A DNA stretch of 64,000 bases from Desulfosporosinus acidiphilus SJ4 (GCF_000255115.2 NC_018068.1:3877977-3941976), one strand, 5' to 3'; shown: positions 8,153 through 18,368, counted from the stretch's first letter. Notes: generated by a model not told the origin, from the letters alone. A program made the numbers and translations.

Positions 8153-9798
8153 GATTCCCCTGAAAAAGTCGGTTAAAAAATACTCGTTTTAAACTCGTCT
8201 GGAAACAACATAGTTTTTAAGCTTTATACTCAAATACCCCTTGCCATTTCTCGGTTTCCTCTAAATCAGGGCCGCTATTCGTCTCAAATTGTAGGTTAAT
8301 ATCCCAAATCCCACCCAGGTACTTACACCTTGGTGGCCTCGGGACAGACTTCTCCCTAGACCATATTTCCGTTTCAAAATGCTTATGGTACCTTCTCCGC
8401 CAGCTCTCCAAGCTTGCAATCGTCGGAACCATCTCTGCTTTTCGTGAGATGCCTGTGCTTTACTCTTCTTGCCCTTTTTAGGCATCGATATTCGTTTGAT
8501 TCCTAGGTCAGTCAGTTCTTTTTGGTTCTTACCGCTGCTGTAACCTCTGTCGGTAGCGATTGAATATGGCACTTTTCCTGTTTTAGAAATATGACGTTTA
8601 ACAGTTTCTACCAAAAGACTGTCATCACTAGGATTTCCAACATGAACTTTATAATCGGTTATAATGCGGTCTTCATTTTCTGTGATCTCTGTTTTATAGC
8701 CAAACTCTGTCGGACTCTTTAATTTCCCTTTTTGAATCGGCCGTGCATCTGGATCATGAAGACTAATCACTCGATTCGAAATGTGGGTGTTTCCGCCGTT
8801 GACTTTTAGTGTTTGATTCACAATTTTGTCGGCGGTGACTATGACCTTATCGAGTTTCTCAATCTTGCGTTTTGTAGTGTTGCTCATCTGCTCGCCTAGA
8901 GCTTCTTCGGCTTTATCCATAATCTGATGGGCGTTAGTCATAGTTTCAATGGCTTTATCAACTAATTTATCGGTAATCTTACGAACTTCTTCAACAGCCT
9001 GATGATTACGCCGCTTAAGTGTTTTACCGATTTCCAAAATTCGCTTCTTCGCTGAACGACAGCGTTCAATCATCTTGGGCATCGTCGAACCCGCAGTTTC
9101 TCGAAGGCTTTGAGCTTGGCGTGTTATCGATTTAATAGCATCGGCCAAGAGCTGAGCATCCGTAGGGTAATGAATATTGGATTCCGTCACCGTTGTGTCC
9201 GTGCGAAGTCTCCGGCTCCGAGTAATCTTGTCTTGAGAAGCCTTAACAACGAGAGCTTCATTAAGCTGTTCAACGATGTCTTCTCCATACTTTTGAGTCA
9301 GTTTAATCAAGGTCGTACTATGAGGAACTGTCGCATCTAAGTTAATTCGACAAAAGCGACGCCATTTAATGCTGTCACTAACCTCTGCAACGAGAGTTTC
9401 ATAACCAAACTCATAACGGAACTTAAGGTACATGAGACGAAGAAAGGTTTCGACAGGAACTGTCGGTCGGCCAATACGTATATTCCAACGAGAAAGGAAA
9501 GGCCGCATAAATTTCTCATCATCCAGAAGTTCATCGATAGTCTTTAATTCCTTGCTTAGTTCTAGAACTTGCTCAGGTAAAGCAAAATCCCAAATAGTAA
9601 GTTGCTCATTGTGAAGACGTAACATTTTTTGACCCCCTGAAAGGATTTTTTCACCCTCTTGGAGAATCTAAAAACTAGGAATTCTCCAAAAGGGTAGTAG
9701 AATTTGGTTGCTTGTCACTTCTAAATTTCTACCAAATCCTTGGGAATTCCTTTTATTTTGGCCATTTTGAAAATATCGGTTAGTTTTTCAGGGGAATC
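8153..9798 (-). mobile_element. Complete insertion sequence, 1646 bp
   Basis: The element is bounded by 15-bp perfect terminal inverted repeats, GATTCCCCTGAAAAA at 8153-8167 and its complement at 9784-9798. Both ends are flanked by TAAGTA, a 6-bp target duplication. It holds one full-length DDE transposase gene. Size, single 454-residue transposase and 6-bp duplication are compatible with the ISDol1 group of ISNCY, but the family call is tentative. Intact ends, an intact gene and a perfect duplication indicate a recent insertion. Confidence 0.93.
8261..9625 (-). CDS. DDE transposase of the insertion sequence
   Basis: A 454-residue transposase. An N-terminal helical DNA-binding part is followed by candidate catalytic residues in RTDTTVTESNIHYPTD (first Asp), IATDRGYSS (second Asp) and GGEGTISILKRKYGLGRS (Glu), which resembles the IS5/IS1182/ISNCY type of catalytic domain. 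A long charged, coiled-coil-like insert lies between the first two Asp residues. The frame is uninterrupted, so the element may still be active. The ATG at 9625 lies about 170 bases inside the right end. Confidence 0.92.
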   Translation of the reverse strand: MLRLHNEQLTIWDFALPEQVLELSKELKTIDELLDDEKFMRPFLSRWNIRIGRPTVPVETFLRLMYLKFRYEFGYETLVAEVSDSIKWRRFCRINLDATVPHSTTLIKLTQKYGEDIVEQLNEALVVKASQDKITRSRRLRTDTTVTESNIHYPTDAQLLADAIKSITRQAQSLRETAGSTMPKMIERCRSAKKRILEIGKTLKRRNHQAVEEVRKITDKLVDKAIETMTNAHQIMDKAEEALGEQMSNTTKRKIEKLDKVIVTADKIVNQTLKVNGGNTHISNRVISLHDPDARPIQKGKLKSPTEFGYKTEITENEDRIITDYKVHVGNPSDDSLLVETVKRHISKTGKVPYSIATDRGYSSGKNQKELTDLGIKRISMPKKGKKSKAQASHEKQRWFRRLQAWRAGGEGTISILKRKYGLGRSLSRGHQGVSTWVGFGILTYNLRRIAALI

Positions 9799-9804
9799 TA
9801 AGTA
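9799..9804. repeat. Target-site duplication, right copy
   Basis: TAAGTA directly after the right inverted repeat, identical to the copy at 8147-8152. Confidence 0.88.
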
Positions 9805-10988
9805 AGAAATACCTCCCAAATGTAAGTAATAGAGAAACCATTGTTTTATTTGACAGATATAATATCTGGGATGACTGTAAAGAAGCGTTAAACCATATGG
9901 GATATAAAGTTAAAGTTATTTCAAATAATGCTGATAAAGAACGTCTCAAAATGACAATACTAGAAAGCTTTCCCGACTATGTAATGACGATTAACTTTGA
10001 TCCGCTAATCTCCGAAATATGTACTGAAATTAGGAAAAAATATATTTCGTGGTGTGTCGATACTCCCCAATATACTGTATATCAAAAAGAAGCCCTAAAT
10101 GATGTGAATTACATCTTTATGTATGATGAAGAAATTGTCGAAGGGTTAAAAACAAAGGGTTTAAAAAAAATATTTTACATGCCTATCGCGGTAAATGTTA
10201 ATAGACTTGCAAGTCTCAGACTCAGTGATGATGAGAAGGAGGCTTATGAATGTGATATTAGTTTTATAGGAAATCTCACCATGAGCGAATATTCCCAATA
10301 TATTAAAGGCTCATTAACGAATCAGACATCCGATTACATAGACGGATTGATTCAAAAGCAACATGAAGATATCAGCTTTTTTCACCTAAAAGATGATTGC
10401 ACCCAAGAACTTGTAAATAAAATAAATAATGAAATAACATCTTATCGTATTCAAGGCGCTGTACTTCTAAGAGAAAAGGAAAAGCTATCCTTTTTATTAG
10501 GAAGAGAACAATCATTTCAAGAAAGAATAATCTATTTAACCATAATTAATGAAGTCTTTAAGGATAAAAATGTAAAAGTATATGGAAATGAGTTATGGAA
10601 GGATTATACCAGTAGTTACTTCGGACATGCGGACTATTATCAGTCGATGCCAAAGATCATGAAATCAACCAAAATCAACTTGAATATAACGCGAACATTT
10701 GTTGAAAGCGGGCTCCCTTTGAGAATCTTTGATGTTTTAGGAGCAGGTGGTTTCTTACTGACAAATTATAAAAAAGGCTTAGAATATAATTTTAAAGTAG
10801 GAACTGATTTTATAATTTATAGAGATTTGCAAGACTTGATAGAAATTATAAAATACTACTTGCTACATGATAAAGAACGAAAGGAAATTTCTAATAACGG
10901 CTTTGAAACTGTTAAAAGATATCATACCTATGACTTAAGATTGAGAGAAATAATGAATATTGTAAAAGCAACTGAATTAGGAGAGTAA
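9805..10988 (+). pseudogene. 3' part of the disrupted gene: CgeB/DUF3880-type glycosyltransferase
   Basis: This fragment encodes the C-terminal 394 codons of the split gene. It holds a DUF3880-like part (WCVDTPQYT, YIFMYDEE) and a C-terminal glycosyltransferase group 1-like part (MKSTKINLNITRTF, GLPLRIFDVLGAGGFLLTNY) as in CgeB, a spore maturation glycosyltransferase family that also serves surface glycans. The first in-frame ATG is at 9897, so a shortened protein could only be made if translation restarted there; no strong ribosome site precedes it. The IS therefore probably inactivates the gene in this strain. Confidence 0.88.
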
Positions 10989-11040
10989 CGAGCCTACTTT
11001 TCGAATTTGCACTCACCAGGAGATTAAAAATTTGAATGGA

Positions 11041-11081
11041 TAAAAAAATAACGAACTTCGACACTAAACATCGAAGTTCGT
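11041..11081 (-). terminator. Terminator between the glycosyltransferase and pduL
   Basis: An 11-bp perfect stem (ACGAACTTCGA / TCGAAGTTCGT, bases 11051-11081, 9-base loop) is followed on the minus strand by TTATTTTTTTA. It would end minus-strand transcription from pduL. On the plus strand it has only a weak T tract. Confidence 0.8.
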
Positions 11082-11183
11082 AAAAATCCATTGAGTAAAA
11101 TAACATTTTCATTATACTTCACTTGATTCATTCAATACAGAAATAATAGCAATAAAACTTGTTCAAATAGCAGGGATATACCC

Positions 11184-11762
11184 CTAATCCAAAAGAACCT
11201 CTAAGTGCATGCCATTCGAGAGACTAAAAGCATTCCCTTCATCCGTATCAATATGCATATCCAAAGCATAATTAGGACTGACTCTTATAAGAACATGTTC
11301 AAGGATTCCGCCCCTTACGCCTGGAACAACTACCCGAACATGGTCTCCATCCTTTAATGAATATTTCTGAGCATCTTCAGGCGTCATATGAATATGACGG
11401 GCAGCAATAATAACCCCTTGATCGAGATGGACTTTCCCTTTTGGACCTTCAACATCGACCCCCGGAGTGCTGTCAAGTTTTCCGGAATCGCGAACCGGGG
11501 GTTTAACCCCTAATTTAAAAGTGTCGGTAGCCGCCAATTCAACTTGGGACGCTTTTCTGGCCGGACCCAAAACACGAACTCCCGGCATAGAGCCTTTAGG
11601 ACCAATGATCGTCACCGTTTCCTCACAAGCAAACTGACCGGGCTGACTCAGATCTTTTGTTTTTGTCAGAGTATGACCGGCACCAAAAAGCTCCTCAATA
11701 TGTTCTTGAGACAAATGAATGTGCCGGTTCGAAATACCTACCGGAACCATAAAACTAGCCAT
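11184..11762 (-). CDS. pduL: Phosphate propanoyl/acetyltransferase, PduL type
   Basis: PduL exchanges acyl-CoA and acyl-phosphate. Its zinc-binding histidines are visible in NRHIHLS (about residue 12) and AARHIHMT (about 120), followed by HIDTDEGN near the C-terminus. No microcompartment shell genes are nearby, so it probably serves as a housekeeping phosphotransacetylase. The ATG at 11762 is preferred: GGAGGG lies 11 bases upstream, whereas an upstream GTG overlaps that site. Length is 192 residues, short because there is no encapsulation peptide. It follows lipM but is separated by about 170 bases. Confidence 0.92.
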   Translation of the reverse strand: MASFMVPVGISNRHIHLSQEHIEELFGAGHTLTKTKDLSQPGQFACEETVTIIGPKGSMPGVRVLGPARKASQVELAATDTFKLGVKPPVRDSGKLDSTPGVDVEGPKGKVHLDQGVIIAARHIHMTPEDAQKYSLKDGDHVRVVVPGVRGGILEHVLIRVSPNYALDMHIDTDEGNAFSLSNGMHLEVLLD

Positions 11763-11930
11763 TGAATTTATCACCCTCCATTACCGCGAATGAAACTATC
11801 CATCGATGCGAAAAAATTTTCATGTGTAAAATCCACTGTCTAATAGTATACTCCTTTTCGCTGAAAAACGACACAATTCCAGGGGCCAAAATTTAAGTTT
11901 AAATTTTGCGAATTTAATCCAGGTCCAAAG

Positions 11931-12743
11931 CTAGCGTTTTTTAGTCCAATCACCGGAAAGATATTTAGAACGAATTTCTTGCATCAAACGCCTCTCAGAT
12001 TCTGTTAATTCACTTTGCAGGAAATCAATCCCCATGACTCTGCGAAATCCTGAACAAATCTCCTTTTCCAACTCTTCTCGTTCTATTGGCCGTTGCCAAA
12101 CTTCATCCAAAGCACAAGCTTTGGCTTTAAATCGCTTTAGCAAACGTTCTCGGACCTCTTGACTTGGGAATTTCAGAAGCCGAAAGAGAAGATCGGCATC
12201 AAAATGGAGCAGAATGGACCCATGCTGCAAAAGCATCCCCTCTTTCCGCATCTGAGCGCTCCCCACCAATTTCCTCCCGTTCACAACAAGTTCATACCAA
12301 GAAGGAGCATCAAAACATGCCGCAGAGGTTGCTTCTTTGGCTGCCCCGCCAAGGGACATCTCAGCCGGTATCCCCAGGGCCTGAAATCCCTCTAACAAGG
12401 CCTTACTGATCTTCAAATAGGATTCTGTAATTGTGCCGGAGACATTAGGGTTGTTTTCCGGGGAGATGACACTATAGGTCAGTTCATATTGATGCAAGAC
12501 TGCCCTCCCCCCCGTGGGTCGCCGAACAATGTCAATTCCCTCTTTCCTGCATGCCCTTTCATCAACTTCCCGTTCGTAATATTGAGCATAGCCTAGAGAT
12601 AAGGCCGCCGGATTCCAGCCATAAAAACGCAGAAGCGGCTGAGGATTTGGAGTCTCAACCATGGTCTTTAATAACGCCTCATCAATGGCCATATTCTCAG
12701 CACCTGAGGCCACCGCATAGGGCAGATAGCGCCATAAATTCAT
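11931..12743 (-). CDS. lipM: Octanoyl-[acyl carrier protein]:protein octanoyltransferase
   Basis: LipM moves octanoate from acyl carrier protein to the lysine of GcvH. The family motifs RRPTGGRAVLHQYELTYS (about residues 74-91) and NGRKLVGSAQMR are present, with a candidate nucleophile Cys in AACFDAPSWYEL. The ATG at 12743 (MNLWRYLPY) follows GGGTG by 5 bases and aligns with the family start; an ATG six codons upstream is possible. It lies 42 bases after two radical SAM genes and near the gcv operon, so it probably supplies the octanoyl-GcvH that those enzymes convert to the lipoyl form. Confidence 0.9.
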   Translation of the reverse strand: MNLWRYLPYAVASGAENMAIDEALLKTMVETPNPQPLLRFYGWNPAALSLGYAQYYEREVDERACRKEGIDIVRRPTGGRAVLHQYELTYSVISPENNPNVSGTITESYLKISKALLEGFQALGIPAEMSLGGAAKEATSAACFDAPSWYELVVNGRKLVGSAQMRKEGMLLQHGSILLHFDADLLFRLLKFPSQEVRERLLKRFKAKACALDEVWQRPIEREELEKEICSGFRRVMGIDFLQSELTESERRLMQEIRSKYLSGDWTKKR

Positions 12744-12785
12744 AAGATCACCCACTTTCATTCAATCGTAGGACTCCCACTACTA

Positions 12786-13769
12786 TTAGTGGGAGTGGTC
12801 CCCGTTCTCTACTATATCCATTAAACCTTCACGAACTTGTGTCCAAGCCCGTTCAATTTCACCCTGAGTCAGCGATCTCGGATAGTTGTAAAGCTCCTCT
12901 CCGGGTATTTCGTTATAATAAGGGCGATTGCAGCCAGTGCAGCCAGACGTTTGAAAAGGTATACCTCCCCTTTTCCCTTCCAGTTCAAGAACAGAGGTCC
13001 CATAACTCATTAAACGGCCTTGTTTAAACGTAAACTCCTCACACCGCCCTAATTGATTCCGGATCAAATCGTGAGCGACCTGTATTCGTCGATAATGACT
13101 TATCTCAGGCTGAGAAATTCCTTCCATTCTCGTTCCTCTCACTGGAGTAAAAGCGAATAAGGCCACCGTCACACCTCGATCATAGAGGGTCTGGAGACAA
13201 TGAATCATATCTTCTTCACGTTCCCCTAAACCAACGATAAGATGAGTTGCCATACGCCCGGGAAACATTTCTGCAGACTCACTGAGGAGATTCAATCGCT
13301 CCTCCCAGGACCCATCTTTACTGCGGGCATAAATCTCAGGAGTTGCTGCATCAAGGGCAATACTTACATGGTCAACCCCAAGATTCAAAAGCTCCTTCAC
13401 CTCTTCAATGCTTCGCGGTCCCGCCGACACACAGATGGGCAATTGAGTTACCGACTGTACTGTTTTAACCAGACTTTTCGTCTCGGCTAACGCCTCCTTG
13501 TCTTGAACCACTTGAAAACAAATTCGCTGCAGAGCATTATTTGTATTTGAAGTATGCAGCCCTTTAAGAAGCACCTCTTTCGAGTAGTCCGGCCAGCTCA
13601 CTCGCGAAAGCAGGTCTGCCCGAGCACCGCTCTCCCGTGCTTGCGCACAGAAGGCACAATTAAACCGGCATCGTTCTCCCACCATCAGATAGGCGGTTGT
13701 CGGCAGGACATCTACCTTAACCTTTTTTAAGCCCAAGACTTTAGCTGTCCCCAAAGAACATCGTATCAT
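12786..13769 (-). CDS. Radical SAM protein, biotin-synthase-like; candidate LipS-type lipoyl synthase subunit
   Basis: The radical SAM cluster motif CRFNCAFCAQ is near residue 32. A second cysteine motif, SGCTGCNRPYYNE, lies near residue 277 and could hold an auxiliary iron-sulfur cluster for sulfur donation. The fold resembles biotin synthase, but there are no biotin genes nearby; the neighbours are a second radical SAM gene, lipM and the glycine cleavage operon. The two-protein lipoyl synthase LipS1/LipS2, known from Thermococcus, is the best match by context. The ATG at 13769 overlaps the upstream stop as ATGA. Which of the two LipS roles it takes is not assigned here. Confidence 0.78.
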   Translation of the reverse strand: MIRCSLGTAKVLGLKKVKVDVLPTTAYLMVGERCRFNCAFCAQARESGARADLLSRVSWPDYSKEVLLKGLHTSNTNNALQRICFQVVQDKEALAETKSLVKTVQSVTQLPICVSAGPRSIEEVKELLNLGVDHVSIALDAATPEIYARSKDGSWEERLNLLSESAEMFPGRMATHLIVGLGEREEDMIHCLQTLYDRGVTVALFAFTPVRGTRMEGISQPEISHYRRIQVAHDLIRNQLGRCEEFTFKQGRLMSYGTSVLELEGKRGGIPFQTSGCTGCNRPYYNEIPGEELYNYPRSLTQGEIERAWTQVREGLMDIVENGDHSH

Positions 13770-14647
13770 AAGGCACAACACTCCTCACCGCGTATAACCT
13801 TAAGTTGTAACTCCTCTGCTTTTCGCCGGGCACCCGGAGTTGGCATAACCAAGCGATTTAAACCTATTTCCACCGCAGCTTCATCCAGCCTTTGCCGGTA
13901 TCTTCCCTTGGGACGCATGCAGCCCAAAACTAAAGGGAGCTTAGGAAACCTAATTCTCGCTTTAGCCAGGAAATGAATAACTTCCTCAACCGGCAGCGGC
14001 TGTTTGTCAGCATACCGGGTTCCGGGAGTTGGGATAAATACATTAAAAATCAGACCATCAATGTTTAATTCAGATAGTGCTTCCAGAGCCGCTTCTTCTC
14101 CGCACCACTCTCCTCCTTTTAATCCCAGAGTCACATGGGGCATCACCGGCAATACTTGCTGAAGGGCTAGAAAAACACGCCGATAGTCTTCCAGTCCATA
14201 ATCCAAGCCATAAACTTCACGAATCGTTTCCCGATCTGCTACGAAGTCAAAAGAAATAACATCCGCTAAACCTTTGAGTAAAGAAATTTCTTGCTTGTTT
14301 AATAACCCAACGTGAAAATTTAAGCGCACATCATGTTTGAGCTTGCGCAGAAATTCTAACTGATCAGGGAAAGGTACCTTACCCTCCGGCGTACAACCGC
14401 CGCTGATGAGCGCACTGCGAAATGGATAATTGTGATTCAGGGCCTCATAAACTTGGATCTCTTCCACACTTCGCATCGCTTTCAGATAATGCCCGCCGCA
14501 ATGGGCGCAATTGAGAGCACAGGAGCGGCCGGTAAGAGTGATACTCTCCGTCTGAGTCGGATAATCAAAATAGATTTCGTTTTCAAAATTCCCCCGTCTT
14601 ACCTCCCAGGCCTGCTGTATCAGACTCACACGATCTTCTTGCTCCAT
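13766..14647 (-). CDS. Radical SAM protein; candidate second LipS-type lipoyl synthase subunit
   Basis: A 293-residue radical SAM protein with the cluster motif CALNCAHCGG near residue 43. Further cysteines in SGGCTPEG, GGEWCGEE, LGCMRPKGRY and the C-terminal EECCAL could bind an auxiliary cluster. It overlaps the next radical SAM gene by four bases (ATGA), so the two are co-translated. With lipM downstream and gcv upstream it probably forms the LipS1/LipS2 pair that inserts two sulfurs into octanoyl-GcvH. A classical LipA would show the N-terminal CxxxxCxxxxxC motif, which neither protein has. Confidence 0.78.
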   Translation of the reverse strand: MEQEDRVSLIQQAWEVRRGNFENEIYFDYPTQTESITLTGRSCALNCAHCGGHYLKAMRSVEEIQVYEALNHNYPFRSALISGGCTPEGKVPFPDQLEFLRKLKHDVRLNFHVGLLNKQEISLLKGLADVISFDFVADRETIREVYGLDYGLEDYRRVFLALQQVLPVMPHVTLGLKGGEWCGEEAALEALSELNIDGLIFNVFIPTPGTRYADKQPLPVEEVIHFLAKARIRFPKLPLVLGCMRPKGRYRQRLDEAAVEIGLNRLVMPTPGARRKAEELQLKVIRGEECCAL

Positions 14648-14668
14648 CTCTTCATCCTCACTTAATTT

Positions 14669-14698
14669 TCTATAACTTGGCGAACACTAAGGACTCAA
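14669..14698 (-). promoter_or_regulatory. Possible promoter of the radical SAM-lipM operon
   Basis: TTGAGT (14693-14698) and TATAGA (14669-14674) are spaced 18 bases apart, upstream of the ATG at 14647. Each matches 4 of 6 sigma-A consensus bases, so the call is weak. Confidence 0.35.
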
Positions 14699-14835
14699 TT
14701 CAGTTTGCAGCTTTGGCAAGCTTAATGAGCATTTAAAGAAAACATAACCGGCGCTCGAAGACACTGTCTTCGCACGAATTAGGCTTCTATGAGTCTCCGC
14801 AGGCGGTCTCTTCTCACTGTTCATACCTTGCAACC

Positions 14836-15118
14836 AAAAACTATACTCTCAGAAAAACTGCCCCAAACACTATAGACCCGAAAGAAAGGCAGCTTCGCCC
14901 ACAAGAGTGAACCCATTTCATGGAGAGGCGGTAAAGCCCACGAAGGTTGCGTGGGGTAAGCGAAGCCGTGGTTCACATCAGGTACTACCCTATGGTTCGG
15001 CGTAGCTCCCGCGCAATCGAGTGGGCCAGCCTCGGAATGTTGGGTGAACGGTGTGGGCGAGGCTGCCTGACCCGACATCATCCGATGGCCCGCCTAGCGG
15101 CATGGATCTGACAGTGGG
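14836..15118. repeat. Intergenic repeat element A (downstream of gcvPB)
   Basis: This GC-richer non-coding stretch lies in the 535-base gap between gcvPB and the radical SAM genes. Two blocks recur in diverged form at 31265-31301 and 31389-31470: GGTTCACATCAGGTACT with GGTTCGGC, and AGCCTCGG with GTGAACGGTGTGGGCGA, CCCGA and CATCATCCG. Both copies have the same orientation and both end near a terminator. The left end carries AAAACTATACTCTCAG, related to a motif found in four other gaps. The open frame inside it is not credible as a gene. Confidence 0.6.
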
Positions 15119-15142
15119 AAAAAAGCCGCCCGAATGAGCGGC
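15115..15142 (-). terminator. Terminator of the gcv operon
   Basis: On the minus strand the stem GCCGC / GCGGC (15125-15142) is followed by TTTTTT. It lies about 40 bases after the gcvPB stop codon. Confidence 0.78.
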
Positions 15143-15182
15143 ATTTATAGTTGGCCTTGTCTAAGAACAATTCACACAGTGT

Positions 15183-16643
15183 TTACTTATTCCGATAACG
15201 CAAATCCGGTTTTCTCACCGCTGCCACTTCATCCAGACGAGTAACCCTTGTTGTATGCGGAGCATTCTTGACCAAGTCAGCATCTTCACGTGCTTCTTCG
15301 GCGATTTTAATAAGAACTCGGGCAAATTCATCCAGGGTTTCCGCACTTTCTGATTCTGTAGGTTCGATCATCATTGCCTCTTCAACAATCATCGGGAAAT
15401 ATATTGTTGGCGGATGATAACCATAGTCCAGTAAGCGTTTTGCTATATCTAAGGTATGGACTCCTGTGGACTTCAAGTTCTTTGGAGTAATCACAAATTC
15501 ATGCTTGCAAGTACGGTCAAAAGGAAGGTAATAATGCTCTTTGAGGATTTGCATTAAATAATTGGCATTAAGCACTGCGTTTTCAGACGCTGTCTTAAGC
15601 CCTTCTCCTCCCAATCCTCTAATATAAGCATAAGCCCTGACCAACACTGCAAAATTAGCATAAAAGGAGCGAACCCTTCCAATGGAAAGAGGTAAATTAT
15701 CTTCTAGTTTAAAGGTCCCATCATCGCTCTGAACCACGATAGGCTTCGGCAGGAAGGGCAATAAAAATTCTTTAACACCTACAGGCCCAGCACCGGGTCC
15801 CCCTCCACCGTGTGGTGTAGAAAATGTCTTATGCAAATTAAGATGAACGACGTCAAAACCCATATCCCCAGGACGAGCAATTCCCATGATCGCATTTGTA
15901 TTAGCGCCGTCATAGTACAATAACCCTCCGACATCATGAACAAGTTTCGTGATTTCCAAAATATTTTCATCAAAAAGGCCAACTGTATTGGGATTCGTCA
16001 ACATTAACGCAGCTACTTCATCGTTGACAACCTTTTTTAAGGCCTCTAGATCAACTCCACCGCGTTCAGTGGATGGTACTTGAATGATATCGTAACCAGC
16101 CATCGCCGCAGTGGCTGGATTGGTCCCATGCGCCGAGTCCGGAACGATGACCTTGGTTCGTTTCTTATCCTTTCGGTGCTCATGATAGGCTTTAATGATC
16201 AGCATCCCGGTCATTTCGCCATGAGCGCCTGCAGCAGGCTGGAGCGTAAATCCATCCATCCCTGCCAGCTCACAAAGATCTTGCTGGAGTTCGGCCATGA
16301 GCTGTAAGGCTCCCTGAGTCAGGGCCTCCGGTTGGTATGGATGAAGGGAGGTAAACCCGGGCAAACGAGCCAGAGTTTCATTAACCTTAGGGTTATACTT
16401 CATAGTGCACGACCCCAATGGGTAAAATCCGGTATCCACACCATGGTTGAAGGTTGAAAGACGCGTAAAGTGACGGACAACATCAACCTCTGACACTTCC
16501 GGGAGTTGGGGTTCCTGCTGAGTAAGCATATGCTCGGGAATCAACATTTCTACAGGAATCTCCGGAACTCCACATTTAGGCAAGCTGACTGCATTCCGGC
16601 CGCTGGCACTAAGTTCAAAAATTAAAGGTTCTAGCGATTTCAT
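15183..16643 (-). CDS. gcvPB: Glycine dehydrogenase (decarboxylating) subunit 2
   Basis: One half of the two-subunit P-protein, which decarboxylates glycine and passes the aminomethyl group to lipoyl-GcvH. The pyridoxal-phosphate lysine lies in [18 protein letters not shown] (about residue 275). [13 protein letters not shown] and [12 protein letters not shown] are further family motifs. Length is 486 residues. Its ATG overlaps the gcvPA stop (ATGA), consistent with equal production of both subunits. It is the last gene of the riboswitch-controlled operon. Confidence 0.97.
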   Translation of the reverse strand: MKSLEPLIFELSASGRNAVSLPKCGVPEIPVEMLIPEHMLTQQEPQLPEVSEVDVVRHFTRLSTFNHGVDTGFYPLGSCTMKYNPKVNETLARLPGFTSLHPYQPEALTQGALQLMAELQQDLCELAGMDGFTLQPAAGAHGEMTGMLIIKAYHEHRKDKKRTKVIVPDSAHGTNPATAAMAGYDIIQVPSTERGGVDLEALKKVVNDEVAALMLTNPNTVGLFDENILEITKLVHDVGGLLYYDGANTNAIMGIARPGDMGFDVVHLNLHKTFSTPHGGGGPGAGPVGVKEFLLPFLPKPIVVQSDDGTFKLEDNLPLSIGRVRSFYANFAVLVRAYAYIRGLGGEGLKTASENAVLNANYLMQILKEHYYLPFDRTCKHEFVITPKNLKSTGVHTLDIAKRLLDYGYHPPTIYFPMIVEEAMMIEPTESESAETLDEFARVLIKIAEEAREDADLVKNAPHTTRVTRLDEVAAVRKPDLRYRNK

Positions 16644-17980
16644 TGGATTTCCCCCAATCTGGCCACAAGCCGGTCAATCTCAGCTTTACACTTAGTCTCC
16701 GTAACACAGAAGAGAAGGTGATGGTCTAGTTCAGGATAGAAGCGCGCCAGATCCAATCCGCCGATAATTCGATCCTTTAAAAGTGCATCGTTGATCTTAG
16801 AAGGTTCAAGTGTCGTTTTTACTACAAACTCATGGAAGAAAGGACGTTGGAATGCTAAACTCATTCCGGGAATTTTGACAATCTCCCGGGCTGCATAATG
16901 AGCATTCTGTAAATTAATATAGGCCAACTCTGTAACGCCATTTTTGCCGAGAGCACTTAAATGCATAGTAAACGCCAGTGCGCAGAGCGCCTCATTGGAA
17001 CAAATATTGGAAGTAGCCTTTTCCCTTCGAATATGCTGTTCTCGGGCTTGCAGAGTTAAAACATAACCTTTCCGCCCGCTTTTGTCAGTCGTTGCTCCCA
17101 CTATCCGTCCCGGCATTCTTCGTACATACTTGTCCCGACAAGCCAAGAAACCTAAATATGGGCCGCCGAAATTAAGAGGATTTCCAAAAGCTTGACCTTC
17201 CCCGACAACAATATCCGCTCCGCATTCTCCCGGATTCTTCAGCAGACCCAACGACACCGGATTAACAGTCATTACCTCGAGGGCCCCATGTTCATGGACA
17301 AGGTTGGTGATTTCCTCAGCCTCTTCAATATTGCCAAAGAAATTCGGATTTTGAATAAGGACACCTGCAACACCTTCTTGAAGCTGAGCTCCCAAGGCCT
17401 CAAGATCAGTGATTCCATCTTTAGACGGAATTTCGATCAACTCCACCCCCCGGGGCGGCAAATATGTTCTGAGAACTTCGCGATATTCCGGATGTACTGT
17501 CTGCGTGACTAAGACTTTGTTTCTCCTGGTGGCATCGCAAGTCATAAGGGCTGCTTCAGCTAAGGCCGAAGCTCCATCATACATGGAGGCATTGGCAACA
17601 TCCATTCCCGTCAATTCACAGACCAAAGTCTGGTATTCATAAATTGCTTGCAGAGTCCCCTGAGAGATCTCCGGCTGATAAGGGGTATACGCCGTATAGA
17701 ACTCAGAGCGCAGTAACAATTGATCAACAAAACTGGGAATATAATGTTCGTAAGCTCCTGCGCCTAAAAAGGAACTGTATTCTTCCACAGTCTTATTTTT
17801 CCCCGCCAACCCTTTAACATGCTTTACTAATTCTTGTTCAGACATTCCCCCTGGAATATCCAGTGATCGTTTTAAGCGAACTTCTTGAGGTACATCGGCA
17901 AAAAGGTCTTCGACGGACTTAACCCCAATACGGGCTAAAAGTCGCTCTTTTTGGCTGTCCGTATTTGGTACGAAGTTCAT
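16640..17980 (-). CDS. gcvPA: Glycine dehydrogenase (decarboxylating) subunit 1
   Basis: The other half of the two-subunit P-protein. It has the N-terminal [19 protein letters not shown] and [20 protein letters not shown] segments and the [18 protein letters not shown] motif typical of GcvPA. The subunit lacks the pyridoxal lysine, which is on GcvPB. The ATG at 17980 follows GAGGAGG in the tail of gcvH and starts one base after the gcvH stop codon; a longer frame overlapping gcvH is less likely. Length is 446 residues. Confidence 0.97.
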   Translation of the reverse strand: MNFVPNTDSQKERLLARIGVKSVEDLFADVPQEVRLKRSLDIPGGMSEQELVKHVKGLAGKNKTVEEYSSFLGAGAYEHYIPSFVDQLLLRSEFYTAYTPYQPEISQGTLQAIYEYQTLVCELTGMDVANASMYDGASALAEAALMTCDATRRNKVLVTQTVHPEYREVLRTYLPPRGVELIEIPSKDGITDLEALGAQLQEGVAGVLIQNPNFFGNIEEAEEITNLVHEHGALEVMTVNPVSLGLLKNPGECGADIVVGEGQAFGNPLNFGGPYLGFLACRDKYVRRMPGRIVGATTDKSGRKGYVLTLQAREQHIRREKATSNICSNEALCALAFTMHLSALGKNGVTELAYINLQNAHYAAREIVKIPGMSLAFQRPFFHEFVVKTTLEPSKINDALLKDRIIGGLDLARFYPELDHHLLFCVTETKCKAEIDRLVARLGEIQ

Positions 17981-17981
17981 T

Positions 17982-18368
17982 CTAATGTTCCTCCTCAGCC
18001 AGAAACTCCTCATATTGGGCAGCGCTCATTAGAGAATCCAGAGGAGACAAATCATCTGCCTCAACTTTAATCAGCCAACCTTCTCCATAAGGATCACTGT
18101 TCAACAAATCCGGTGAATCCATCACCAAACTATTGACTTCTACAACCTTGCCGCTTACAGCTGCGGTAATATCTGAAACTGCTTTAACTGATTCCACCGT
18201 TCCATAAGATTCACCTGCAGTCACCGTATCTCCAACTTGTGGAAGTTCAACAAAAACAACGTCGCCAAGGCTTTCCTGGGCATGATCGGTTATACCAAAG
18301 GTTACTATGTTTCCTGCTGTCCTCGAGTACTCGTGTTCTTTGTTATACTTTAATTCAACTGGATTCAT
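17982..18368 (-). CDS. gcvH: Glycine cleavage system H protein
   Basis: GcvH carries the lipoyl arm that shuttles the aminomethyl group between P, T and L proteins. The lipoylation lysine lies in [15 protein letters not shown] (about residue 62). The length of 128 residues and the N-terminal YNKEHEYSR are normal. The ATG follows AGGAGG by 7 bases. It is the likely substrate of LipM and the two radical SAM proteins encoded 4-6 kb downstream. Confidence 0.97.
   Translation of the reverse strand: MNPVELKYNKEHEYSRTAGNIVTFGITDHAQESLGDVVFVELPQVGDTVTAGESYGTVESVKAVSDITAAVSGKVVEVNSLVMDSPDLLNSDPYGEGWLIKVEADDLSPLDSLMSAAQYEEFLAEEEH

Noticed and set aside
11887-11908. AT-rich inverted repeat after lipM as a terminator
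   Set aside because: The stem is only A/T pairs with almost no loop and no clear T run, so it is not convincing.
14821-15081. An 86-codon minus-strand open frame downstream of gcvPB
   Set aside because: It coincides with the non-coding repeat element A, has no ribosome site and no recognisable protein similarity.
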